From: Gnetum montanum
Taxonomy: Eukaryota; Streptophyta; Gnetopsida; Gnetales; Gnetaceae
DNA length: 64,000 bases
Reading direction: 5' to 3'
NCBI GenBank assembly: GCA_015680685.1
Contig: MNCI01022092.1
Span: forward strand, 511,631-575,630
Part shown: piece by piece, positions 35,249 to 47,209 of the stretch
Position numbering within the stretch: position 1 is the stretch's first letter
Layout of the letters: each line of letters opens with the position of its first letter
Translations under genes and position numbers: made by a program
The notes under the pieces: generated by a model
Seen by the model: the letters and a program-made list of their open reading frames with translations, nothing else
The model's database searches: none
Told to the model about the DNA's origin: nothing

Positions 35249-36735
35249 ATGTATTCTTCTCATAGGGATGATTCTCTATCTAAATTTGTGCACACATCCA
35301 ATCAAAGAAATGAATGATCAAATTAGCCAATGTCCTAGCAATGCTATGTGATATAGACTCATCCGATGAGTATGTATTCGATTTCACCTTTATCCTACAT
35401 CAAAATGATCATATGCAGTGGAGAGACATGGAGGGTAACATTGTGTTGTGGCTTAATCGATTAGTTTCTACAATGTTTCAACAAACTCTTATGAGGTTGG
35501 GCATCCAAGGGGTCCATGTTGAATGCATTGTGCAAGACCATAACTCAAGGGATTACCATCCCACTAAAGCACAACGCAAAATTAATCAACAAGAGAAACA
35601 CTATGAAGCTATGAAGGGGAATTGGTTTTATAACTCCTTGTTCCTACTAGGTCAAAAAGACAGTGAGGATCCATTATTTGGGGATTCTCCTTTTATGAAC
35701 TCTTATCCTCTTGGTTTTGATGAAGGGCGATTCAACCAGAACTTACAGTGAACTATAAAAAATCCTGGGTTAGGCAAGAATGGATCCTATGGTCATGGGG
35801 GATCCAAACATGGGAGTCATGGTAGGGATAGGGATAGACATAATAATTATGATCATGGCTATGATCACCAAAGAGGGGGTGGAAAGTAGCACAATGCTAG
35901 TCCTCCTTCCTCTTCACCTTCATCATCCTCTTCTTCCTTCTCTAACTTTGACTAAAGCCATAGAGGATGTAACCATGATGGAGATGATCGATAGTACAAA
36001 GATGATCATGATTGTAGAGCTTGCTAGAATGATCAAGATCAAGGGCATTGGCATTCAAGGGAGGCTCACCATCACAAGAGAAAGGACGGTAGAGGGAATC
36101 ATAGGCATCATCACCATCATAGAGGCCATAACTTTGATGAGCATTTACATGCTACTCAAAACATGCTAAACATCGCAGAGGTAATCAAAATTCCAACAAG
36201 GCATGTGAAAGATAATTGAATGAAGTAGTTGGATATGAATAACATCTCGAAATTTAAATGGAAATACAATTTAGATTAGTTAAATGATCTACAAGCCTTT
36301 CACAATGCTTGTGCCTTGTAGAACATAGAAAATAAATGGCAAAAACTTAAGTTGTTTCCCAAGATACTCATAAGATAAGTAGAAAGTTGGTATTGCTCCT
36401 TGGAGCTAGAATCAATCCATAGATGGAGTATGATGCTTGAGCTACTCAATGATAAATATTAGACGTACTCTTGAGTGTCCAACTTGAGAAAGTACATCCA
36501 AGGTTGGAGACAAGGAACACATGAACCCTTGGATGCAACCATGGGTAGGTATTATTCGCTTTTACATTGATGTCCTAGCCATGGTTATCATTGAAGGGGG
36601 CAACTTTGCCATATCATAGATGTACTCCAATTAGAGAAGAGGAAAAATATTGGTGTTTATGCCCATGGGAGACTATCAAAACATAAAGCTTATTATATTT
36701 AAAGGCTCATTGAGTAGGTTGCTAAAGAATAAGGA
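35249..36735 (+). pseudogene. gag: gag fragment 'G' in inverted orientation
   Basis: The plus strand starts at ATG 35249 (MYSSHRDDS), as in element D. The N-terminal family domain is open in 35314-35751, with HMQWRDMEGNIVLWLNRLVS, HYEAMKGNWFYNSLFLLGQK and GRFNQNLQ. Ser- and His-rich linker remains follow (35760-36170), then gag-core remains (36180-36735) with YIQGWRQGTHEPLDATMGRY and, at the very end, the GEL phrase that follows the gag core in the other copies. At about 36735 the sequence switches to an LTR of the opposite orientation. With the LTR piece at 34640 it forms the 5' part of a plus-strand element whose pol is absent. Confidence 0.75.
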
Positions 36736-37651
36736 GAGCTGCTCAATCCTACACCCAACCATACGAGTTACAATTGTTCAAGTGAAATCTAGTTGAATTT
36801 GGTAGACCTTAAGTTCCAATGTACACTGGTTCTAGGACATGAAATCTAATCATGATGATTACTGTCTTCCCAACTACACTTGTGGAGCTTAGTTCTATGG
36901 TTTAGTGTAGTTGAGGCACATGATTTTTATTATTTTATATCTTATTCATCTATGATTAACAACAAGTTGAAACCTAACTTATGAACCAATTTAACTAATC
37001 TAATTGCTAATTAATAATTAAATATCCTAACATAAGCATTCGATCCCACTTTCTGTACACATCATGAATGTGTACAACATTGTTGCATTACTAAGCATTA
37101 AGCGCTTCTAGGATTACCAAGTGTTATATGTTATGCTTGAAGCAGTTTTACTTATGTATTAAATCTATTTAGCTTAATTAATTAATTAATTAAAATCTAT
37201 TTTATCTTAATTAATTGCATAATTAATAAAAATAGTAAATGTAGAAATAAATCATTAATCTATTCCAAGTACTTCAAGGTTTGATCAAAAGGCTCATCTT
37301 TGTTGCCATTCAAACTAGTGTGCTCAAGTACATTAGTGCTTGAATAAAGATCCATACACTTTCCAACTCCTGCTACAGTCATTTAGAAAAATATTCTAAC
37401 TTTCAAATGACAAAATTGCAAGAGGTTTACTACAACTATCATATGACATCCATAAAAACAGCTGGTGAGTGTGTATTTATAGACATTATTATGGAGCTAT
37501 GTCGACAGGGCCACATAAACGTAGCAAACCCTATGTCAATGCAACCTTGTTAATAGAAAAACACCACATCGACTAAGCTACATTAATGGAGACCTATGTA
37601 TGAGGCTACGTCCATGGGATCCCATTGATGTGACACTTTAACACTTCATCA
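36735..37651 (-). repeat. LTR of element H
   Basis: About 917 bp. The left end lacks the usual TGATGAG and begins inside 'gctcaatcctacacccaacc', so a few bases are missing at the junction with fragment G. The right end is CTTCATCA, followed by a polypurine tract (CATGGTGGTA on the minus strand) and the aORF. The right-end repeat motif is of the GTCGAC/CATCGAC type. 'tatttata' (TATA box on minus) lies near 37475. Confidence 0.75.
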
Positions 37652-37879
37652 TACCACCATGACTAAATAAAAACTTGTCCTTAAGTTCCTTTACAAAATT
37701 AGGAAGGTATGGAATTATTGATTGACTCTTGGCATAAAAAATTGACATAATAGAATTGAGTGCCAAAATGTACAAATTAACATCATTACAAAAATTTGTG
37801 GTGTTCATGAAAAAAAATTGAATACCATGACATGACTACTTAAATTGGATTACACATTCTCTAATGGGATGAAGATGGT

Positions 37880-40480
37880 TGAAAAGATTAAATAGTCCTA
37901 GGTGGTGGAGGTTCCTAAGGTTCTTAAGGACCTCGCTAGCTTTGGGCACATGTGGTGGTTGAGGTAGCTATGGCTATCCTATTGCATCTGCTACCTCCAA
38001 TGGAAGGAAAAAGGCATCTAGTAATGTATTCATCTTCTTCTCCTTGATTTGGGGATCATTCACAGTCCACATAGCATTGTCAATGTGGGCTAGAATGGGG
38101 ATATTCCATTGATAGGACATTACTAGGAACAGCTCCTAGATGTTGACAAATGAGGTAGCGAATTATTTGCTTTCAACATCAAACACCCTAACTACATTTT
38201 GAAACTCCTGGTAGTCATTCATTCAATTGACCAAGCTCTTAGTAGTTGATCTCTAATTAGTATATTTATCCTTTAGAACCTTGAGTTTGGTGTTTACCTT
38301 CACAAGGTTTTACTTGGTGTCCTTGTGATTCTTGAACTTGACCTTGTACAATAAGTATGAGTTGGCAACCTACTTTTATAGTTTTGACGACAATTGTCCA
38401 GCAGTTAACATAGCTAGGTTTTTGTGCTGGAGATTGGCATGCTCCATATATTATACTAATCAATCCCATCAATGATGGATTGCCATAATTCACATCCTTG
38501 TTCGAGTTGCTAGAGGGTCTTTTTCACCTTTTCCTTTACCACTTGAATGTGTTTTTATTTACTTCCTTTTGTAGGCCAACCTAGTCTTTGTAATGATCCT
38601 TGACTCTCTCAAATTTGAAAGCATTTTATTTCTAAGAAACTATTGTAGTTTTTTGGCAAAGGGCATAGACCTCCTTCTTAGAGAGGTTTCTGTTCTTAGC
38701 TTCCAATCTCCTTAACTCTGTGTTTGCTTTGGCTAGTTGCTCTTGTTGTTGAAGGATAAAATTAGTCAATTATCATTTATGCACATCAACATTTCATAGG
38801 TGATGGTTTTCTATGATTAGTTGCACATTCCCCTGGTGGGTCAGATGTAAGGCCATCTAAATTTTATGCTAGGTGGCCTCTACTAAGGATCAATAGAATA
38901 TCACCATCACCATCACACGCCCAACCCCTTTTAGCTTGATGTGAAGCGATTTAAGAGCTTCATCCCTTGTGAATGTTGGTTTGAGAAATGTAGGGTTAGC
39001 AATCTGGGCTCTCAATTTAGCAACCTCCATAACCAAGTATTCATTCAACTCCTTGGCTATTTTGAGTTGTCCTTCTAGTATAATATTTTTTCCTTTTCCT
39101 CTAGTAGCTCTGACTAGGTTACAGTGATATTATCTGGTAGGTTAAAGACATTCAAAAGTGGTTGATTGATTCCTACCATTCAGTCTAGTAGCTATTCATG
39201 CTATGCTATGCTTAACCTACTGCTTATGATCCTTGCAAGTGTTTACACATCTTTAAGTGTAGTGAGGTCTAGTATAGATTCCATAGGTGCATTGAGTGTT
39301 TTGGTAATTCCATCAGCAACCAGCTCTACTACTATTTCCTACCCTTGGTATTGCATCACTAATATTGTTGCTTCCTTGCCCTTTTTCAAGGGCACCAAGA
39401 AGGTCATGAAATTCCCATAAATATTTGAGAGTTGCTACTATTTTGAGAGAGATATTGTTACCTCTTTGGTACTCAAATTTGACCTTGCAAAAAACTATGC
39501 TTGTTGGGTAGAGAAAATTGATCCACCTCCTTCCATCAAGTTGACTGTTTTGGCCATCTCATTTAGGTGACTCATTGCTAGTTAATACACAGATGGGTCT
39601 CAACCACTCATGCCTGCTTGTTACTCTTGCACACTCAAGAGTCATTCTCAGTACTTACACAATTGTTGGATGTTGCAACAATGTCTAACATAATTTTATG
39701 AGTGGGAGGTGGAGGTGGTGGCTACTACTCCTCTTATTGAATGATTATTGCAGGAGTTTTATCCTTCATCATCTCTACCCAATTAGTGATTTAAGTGCGA
39801 CAAATAACATTGTTAGTATAGTGGACTATTCCTCCAATTCGACATAGTTTTCTAATGAGGCATGGATAGGGGAGTGCCTTTCTTCCACATTAATTCTCCT
39901 TGAATCGCTTCTCTATCTCTAGATAGATTAGTTGTGGAAGGTTGATGGAGAATCTTTCACTTAGAGTAGCGCATGCATGGGTAGAAAAAGTAGTGATCTT
40001 GCTAGGCCTCACTATGGGGTTTAGGTGAAATGTTGTAATTTTTTAGTGGATTCTTTCTGCCAGTGTGAGAGTGTCATGCTCCTTGCGGTTGACACCATAG
40101 CACCATTGAACCCATTCCTTTTTGATGTTGAGGTCTACTTGCATTAGAATCTTGGAAGATTTGCTCTAATTTTAGGTAACCCAAGTGCTTCTACAATGGC
40201 CTACACCAAGTAGGATAGTGAAGTGTCCTTGATTTTGACTGTTGAACTAGCCTACCGATTGTTCCAAAATAAGAATGTCTCTCCCATATTCAACTCCCCA
40301 CTAAAAGTCATAATTGGCCACATGGAAGAGGTCTTCAATTGGTCTTGTACCTCTTTAGGTGCTTACTCCAAGAAAGAGCTAAAGTTTAACTCATGAAGAA
40401 CTATTTTTTAGACCTCCCTTGATTTGATTTAGCTTAGGAAGGCTTCCATAAAGATCACCTTAAGGTTTGCTTACTAAGCT
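37880..40480 (-). pseudogene. aORF of element H
   Basis: Minus-strand homologue of the aORFs of A and C over the full length: N-terminal domain at about 40450-39700, then a hinge, then coiled-coil-like remains ending near 37880. Short phrases of the C copy recur, for example the Cys/Gly-rich block around 39830-39880 and the tract that reads as a Pro run in the C copy near 39715. Stops and frameshifts are abundant and no long frame survives. Right of 40480 the similarity ends abruptly and no integrase is seen, so this copy is truncated on its 5' side. Protein function is unknown. Confidence 0.55.
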
Positions 40481-42414
40481 AGTGATTCATCTCAATGGGA
40501 ATGCTTTGTTGCGACCACTTGTTCTAAAATCTAATGAACACCACTATACAAACCTTTCTTTGCCAAAAAGCCATCATCTGTGGCAAAGAACCATCCATCA
40601 TGCTAGAGATACACAAGCCAATGAAGTTTGCCAAACCATTCAAGAGCTACAATAGCCAACATAATTCACTAAAATCATGCTAAAGCTACGCTAGCCAACA
40701 CAGTTCATGGGAACCACATTGGAACTATGCTGTTTAGCATAGTTTGTACAAATGCAAGTGCAGTTTTGTGATGCCACCACATCAAAATCCCCCTCATCTA
40801 TCATTGGTAAGGAAACCCTCCTTTCCAAAATCCTCATGTGCATTGTGTAGGCCCTATAGTGGTTTGTATAGCCATAGCCCACCACCACCTTCAGGACCGT
40901 TGTTGTTAGTTGTCCACATTGTAGCTAATCATCCTCTACCCTTGCACCATCGTTGAATCCCTCCCTCACCCGATCATATCCTCTACTATCTCCATCATCG
41001 TTTCTATTGTTATTTCCCCGGAACCAACCCTCCCCATCACCCACCTACCTACTACACAAATCCTTGGCCACTAACAAATGTCCTGTTAAATAGTTCCACC
41101 AGAAACTCTCAATGGCATTGCTTACCAATGAATTCAACATTGATAAGAATCTACATTATGTAGGATTGAAATTCTTATAGCTCGCCCAAGTGTCCACCAT
41201 GATGGTCACTAATGCCTCAGGCACTGGCAATGATACTATGGACTCACAACAAGTTTTTTTATGGCCAACATGGCTAAGTGGTTTTTGTTGTTATTTTATT
41301 TTTGTTTTCTAGAGAGGATGATTAAATAGAAGAAACTAGCCAAGTCTTTGCAAAAAGGCTTATATGCACTCTATTGGTCACGTGTCCTAGTTTTCCCATC
41401 CTGAGAGTAGGAAATTGTGACATCTAGAGTCATACTACCAAACCTAAACTAGACATGACTTATGCATGCGAATGTGATTAATTTAAGTGTTGCTAAATCT
41501 TAGCATTGAACTCACTAGTATCTTCAAAATTGATTTAAGGGATGTAAAATTAATTAATTAAGTGTCCCTCCCGTGACTATGCGCTAACAATGCCAAATGC
41601 CAAATGTAAAGTTTATCCATTAGTGCATCAAAAAGAAATAAGGGAGGCCAACTCGACATGAGTTTTTTGTGGTACCCCATCAGAATTTGATGTTTTCATA
41701 TAGCGTGGGTTTTCCAATGGGATGCACTAATTGATCTAGCATTTTATTTGGTATGTTTGGCTTCATCCACCACAAGATTTTGGTTTAATTATTTGTTCTT
41801 GAACAACAACAAATAAATAGGACTCAGTGCGTACGAAGTTTCACTATCTACCAAACCCTACCCTATATTCTCTTGATAATTTTAGGACCAGAGATTCCTC
41901 ACTTAAAATATACTAGTATTTTTAGTTGAAAATTCTATGATTTCTATAGTACTCTTTACTGCTCCACCATAAGATTTTGGTTCAATGATTTGTTCTTGGA
42001 CAACAACAGTAGAATAAGATTCGGTTTATACAAAGTTTCACTATCTACCAAACCCTACCCTGTATTCTCTTGATAATTTTAGAACCAAATATTCCTTAAA
42101 ATATGCTAGTATTTTTAGTTAAAAATTCTATGATTTCTATGGTACTCTTTACTGCTCTATCAATGGTGATCTGAAAATGCTAATGCTATTAAGCAAAATG
42201 GAGCGTATGTTAAATTTAATAATATTTAACACTATTTGGCCTTGCATGGCCTAGTTTTCCATGCCTTAAATAGTTTTAACTCAATTTTACCTTACCTTTA
42301 TTGTGTAATAACCTTATTCTACCTTGGTTTACCAAGTCTTATCTTGCTTTTACCATGTATTAACCTTGCTCAGTGAAATAGGTCCTTACCATCATGGCCC
42401 ACTAAGGCCTAAAA
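40481..42414. other. Unassigned stretch with a tandem duplication
   Basis: No recognised coding sequence. 40540-40740 has loosely repeated 'agctac..tagccaaca' phrases. 41767-42156 is a tandem duplication, listed separately. The 70-codon plus-strand frame at 40744-40956 has no recognisable features. Confidence 0.45.
41767..42156. repeat. Tandem duplication, 197-bp unit, two copies
   Basis: Unit 1 (41767-41963) and unit 2 (41964-42156) both run from 'ccacca.aagattttggtt' to 'tactctttactgct'. They share long identical strings such as 'gtttcactatctaccaaacc' and differ by scattered substitutions and small gaps. Confidence 0.85.
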
Positions 42415-42756
42415 NNNNNNNNNNNNNNNNNNNNNNNNNNNNNNNNNNNNNNNNNNNNNNNNNNNNNNNNNNNNNNNNNNNNNNNNNNNNNNNNNNNNNN
42501 NNNNNNNNNNNNNNNNNNNNNNNNNNNNNNNNNNNNNNNNNNNNNNNNNNNNNNNNNNNNNNNNNNNNNNNNNNNNNNNNNNNNNNNNNNNNNNNNNNNN
42601 NNNNNNNNNNNNNNNNNNNNNNNNNNNNNNNNNNNNNNNNNNNNNNNNNNNNNNNNNNNNNNNNNNNNNNNNNNNNNNNNNNNNNNNNNNNNNNNNNNNN
42701 NNNNNNNNNNNNNNNNNNNNNNNNNNNNNNNNNNNNNNNNNNNNNNNNNNNNNNNN
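42415..42756. other. Assembly gap (342 N)
   Basis: A run of N. Confidence 1.
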
Positions 42757-43714
42757 TTACTATGCAACATTAAATCCATCACATAACCTTGATTGCATCT
42801 AACACTCACATATTTGCTTATAGTGGTGTTTACCATTATTGACCGGTTGGAATGAATGATCAATGTTTTGACTCCAATGGTTTACAATAAGTGAGCCTGC
42901 ATGTCCTCTCTCTCTCTTCTTTTTTGGTACAACGAATGAAATGTAAGCTTTGGAAATCTAATGCACATCCCAAAAATCTTCCAATATTGTAATGATAGTA
43001 ACCTATGGTGGCTTAGTTTTTTGGTTGTCTCATGCAGCCCTAGGCATTGTATTGTAACAACATGTTCTCTTTATTTTTTCTTCTTGTTCTCTTGAAGTTG
43101 TACTTCCAAGATGAAGCTTGAGATCATCACAAAATTACAACTCATCATTGCACCTAGTTACCATGTGACCTTAATGTGCAAGATTTGGTTAGTTTTTATT
43201 ACTGTATAAAGAGTGCTTGTTTCACATCATTGTCATTATCATTCCTTGAGCCCAATCCCATAGCCTGATTATAAACTTCCTTTCCCTGAACAATAAGGAT
43301 GAATGATGTTTAACACTCATGCATTATGGTCATATGATGTTTCCTTCATCATGCTCCATCATCAAGTTCATTGGATGTAACACATTTCATTCAATGGGAA
43401 ATCCAAATCAAACATGACCTTAGTAATGAAACCCAATGAAGGTTTTACTTTGGAAAAACAATGGGGAAGCAAATTTCCAAGAAGCCAAAAGGCTAATGAA
43501 GACCAAAAGACAAACCAATGATTTTGAACAAGAAAAGGGAGAAGCCTAATGACCAAAGAAATCTTGAAGTAAGGTGTTGTTCCTCAAAAACATTATTGAG
43601 CAATCAACACTTCAAAGAACAAAGTTCAGGGATTACATTAATTAGCCCAAAATGTCACCACCATAATCATGATCATGACTATCAACATTTGGATCTCATT
43701 ATTAACCCTTAACT
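42757..43714. other. Unassigned stretch left of copia element I
   Basis: I see no coding sequence or repeat that I recognise. It does not continue the RT of element E, which adjoins the other side of element I. Confidence 0.4.
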
Positions 43715-44621
43715 TGAGGATGAAGAACTTAGAAGGAGGGTTGAATAAGTTTCCCAATTTTAAGTCAAACCTATCACAAAAAACACACCAAAAATTACAT
43801 GGTTTCCCAACTTGGATAGTCCACACTTGGAGGGTAGATTCCTTACATACCTCTAAACTTTGTTTCTTCAAAAATGTAATTTAGAGGACAACACAACCTT
43901 TATTAGATTGGAGCTCTACTACAAAGAGTTTCATCACTATGAAATCTCTCAACCCCACAAGGTCCCAATCAGCTTAAAATGTAATTTGAAGGATCCCACA
44001 ACTTTTACAAAATTGAACTTCACTCTAGAGTGCTTTGATGCTGCAAAACCACTGAATCTTGTAGGATCTTGACAAGCTCAATATGAATGCCTTCTTACAG
44101 GAAGCATATCAACCTTACAAGGTAACAAAGAAAGAGAAAGAAAAATAAGGAATGAGTGTAACTCAAATTACAAGTCCTTGTACTTTGAAGCACATGTACT
44201 ACAAACAATCAATCAAATGATGTGACAATGAAGTACAAAAGTACAATAGCATAAAATAGAAAATTATTGCTTTGATGTTGATAGTTCTTCCTTAATTTCT
44301 AAGAATTTGATGTCTTCTCATGGCTTCCAAGTTTCTAAAAAATCCTAAGAATTAGGGAAACGGCTAGTGTATATGTCTCTTTCAAAGTTGGGACATCTAC
44401 ATGAGATTTGCCTCAATTCTAGAGAGACATCTCCTTAGAGAATGAAACATCTTTTTGGAGACATCTATTTTTCAATGGAGACATCTTCTAAAAATAGTAG
44501 ACATCTCTTTAACTTTTGGTTCCTTAAATTTTGAGGCTTCCTTCCATCAATTTTCCTTCTTCTCTAGCCTCAAAGATTCTTCATTTAACTTGTAGCCTTC
44601 ATTTTCTTTCATACTTGTCCA
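43715..44621 (-). repeat. 3' LTR of copia element I
   Basis: About 907 bp, partner of 49174-50088. The segment 44380-44510 contains several AGACATCT/AGATGTCT-type sites, which are also dense near 47008-47151. Confidence 0.75.
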
Positions 44622-45199
44622 TGCTTTCATCTTGCTTATGTAGTCTCCATATTGAAACCTCATTATAGATTTTATTTTTTTGAGTTTCATTCATGCCCTG
44701 CAAGATTAACACACATACAACCAAACTATATTCTCCATTTTTCTTAAGGTTTTGACATTCCAAAAGGTCAATAGTCTTCCCCTTTTTGGCGATGTCCAAA
44801 ACTTAATAAAATGGGTGAGTAATTATGCAATTTAAATAATAGTAATCAATAAAAATAATTTAAGACATATAAATTCCAATAATAGCCAAAGTTATCACTA
44901 GGATAGGGCTCTAGGTCTCAAGGCATAGGGTAGAGATCAAAAGAAATAAAAAAAGAGGTCTTCAAGATACTATCCAAGGAAAAAACCTGTCTCCATAATA
45001 TTAGAATAACAATACATAATCATGTCCAAACAGTCCTCAATACATATAGCTGCTAATAGATCAATAACCATGTACAATAAGATATCCATAACCATGTTCA
45101 TAATAATATTTTTCAAGATTTGATAGGACAAAGTTTCTTCCCCTTTTTGGACATCATCAAAAAGGAGGGATCACCTAAGGATCCTAACCACTAACCTCA

Positions 45200-47184
45200 A
45201 TTTCATCATCTAAATACTCACTAGAAGTAGTTATATCATGAGAACATCTATATGTCTCCTCCTCATCATCATCATTGCTGGTACTAGAGCTAGAGACACG
45301 ATTTTCACTATCATCGTCTGAAGAGGGTAGCTAAACTAGAGCCTTCTATGGACAAAGTTTCACTTGAAATCAAGACAAAGCTAGTGGATCTTGTTGGGAT
45401 GGAGCTAGCATAGAGGAGGATGAAGCACCCCTTCTTTGATAGGTGATGGGATCAGCAGGTCTCCACTGAGAGGTAGTCCCATAGATTCTCTCCATAGCCT
45501 TCTGCTCAAATGTTGTTGGAGCATCATCTGGATGATGGGAACTAGGTCTAAACTACATGAGATTAGGAAGGTCCCCTTGGACACATGTTCATGGTGCATT
45601 AGGCTCATCGGAATCAGAGGCATTTTTCAAATCATATGCTTGAGAAGGCTGGAATATTGTTGAATGTCTAGGTGAGGTAGGAAGGTCCTCTTCACTATCT
45701 AAAATGGAAGGAGTGGTGATCTCCTCAAACTATCACCCATCAGGAGGAAGAGATACTCTAGCTTTTTTTGTTCTCTTATAGAGGTAAGAGAGATTCCTAC
45801 CTATCATCCCTAAGGTATGATCAAATGGCCTGAGAAACTTCTTCAACAAAGACCTCATTTGGCTATTAGTTGATTTGGACCTTCTCAATTGAGAAGAGGC
45901 TCGAGATGGTGATGTAGATATCTTCTTTTGCGACTTTTGAGGCTTGGTGATAGTTTCTACTTCTTTAACATTAGTGGAGCTACTATTCTCTGCATACTCA
46001 CTAAGGGTCCTCTTGCCTTTAAGCAAAGGCATGTTAGGAATGGGAACACCCCTCTATTGAATCAAAAAACTCATGAGGTAAGGATGCCCAAGGATTTTCT
46101 CCTTAGTGAACAAGTCCAACATGTCACAACAAAGAGTATCATCAAAGTCTAATGATTTTCCTATAAGAAGGAATTATAAAAAAAATGAATACACTGGAAA
46201 CAAATAATTATAGTTTCTCCCTTTTACAATGGTGTTACACAAAATAATGAGTGATAGGATGAAAGCATCTGGGATCATCTAACTCCTATAAATCCTTCCA
46301 CTATGAAGAGACACTAACTTCCCAAACAATGCATCACAAAATTCATCTTGGAAAACTAGAATCATACCATTCGTAAAAATGTTACTCATGGAATGAATGA
46401 TAACTCTAAACACATCAACACTAGAAATCCCAAGTAATGAATTAGCAACTTGAGAAGACACATCAATTAGCAAACCCCTAACCATGGTAGTGAAGGCCCC
46501 AATAGAAGCATTTGTAATAACAATGTTACAAGGAAATTCTCTGATGAGAATTTTGGGCACACAAAATTTCATAGAAATGAAGGTATCCCAATTTAATACT
46601 TGGAAGAAACTCATTAACTCCTTTTGTCTATGATGTGGAAAAGAAAAAAAACACATAAAAATGATAAAGATGGTTCAAGTTACCTCAAACCGGTATTGGG
46701 CACTAACTAATTTGAAATAAGGACTGTAGATCTTTGCAGTGTTGGTGAAAGCTTTTTTTGACTTATTACTCCTCTTAGGTAGTGCTCTTGACATTGGTAC
46801 CTTCTTGTGGATCATGGATGTTGAAGAAATAGCACAACTTGTAGTTGCTAGTAAAACCCTAGTCATCTCCCCTTGGACATCTATGTTTGAATGAATGTAA
46901 ATTGGGGGTTTGGTTTTTTGTAATAGCACTAAATGAGGACTTTTAATGGAAAGATGGATATCTCCTTCAAAATATAAATGTCTATGTTGTGCTTTAAAAA
47001 CATACATAGACGTCTCCTTTAAGAAGTAGACGTCTCTACCATGACAAAAGGAAATGTAGGAAGATGTCTCATTTGAGAAGTAGACATCTCTGAGTAGACA
47101 TATCTTTTGAAAAATAGATGTCTCATAGGAGACATCTTCAAGGAGATGTCTCAACAAGGTGGGGTTCAGTAAGAGAAGGCTCAA
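45200..47184 (-). pseudogene. Second ORF of copia element I, unrecognised
   Basis: Minus-strand coding remains in three main open blocks: 47184-46675, 46656-46279 and 46032-45733. The middle block reads as a globular domain (VLNWDTFISMKFCVPKI, ASIGAFTTMVRGLLIDVSS). The next is strongly basic and Ser-rich (KPQKSQKKISTSPSRASSQL, LRRSKSTNSQMRSLLKKF). The end is acidic and Ser/Asp-rich (SSDDDSENRVSSSS). I do not recognise the family. The middle domain vaguely recalls the extra-ORF domains of plant LTR elements; SIRE-type elements can carry a 3' env-like ORF, but I see no membrane segment typical of one. Stops and frameshifts break it. Confidence 0.45.
47008..47151. repeat. Array of AGACGTCT-type palindromes in element I
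   Basis: Intact AGACGTCT occurs at 47008 and 47028. Versions with one CpG transition occur at 47062 (AGATGTCT), 47082 (AGACATCT), 47116 (AGATGTCT), 47130 (AGACATCT) and 47144 (AGATGTCT), spaced 14 to 34 bp apart. Each changed copy is explained by one C-to-T change on one strand. GACGTC is a known bZIP C-box core. Confidence 0.7.
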
Positions 47185-47209
47185 GGATAGCTGCTAAGGA
47201 TTATAGTCT

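Noticed and set aside
42324-42863. Open frames of about 150 codons on both strands across 42415-42756
   Set aside because: Same reason: they are created by the N run.
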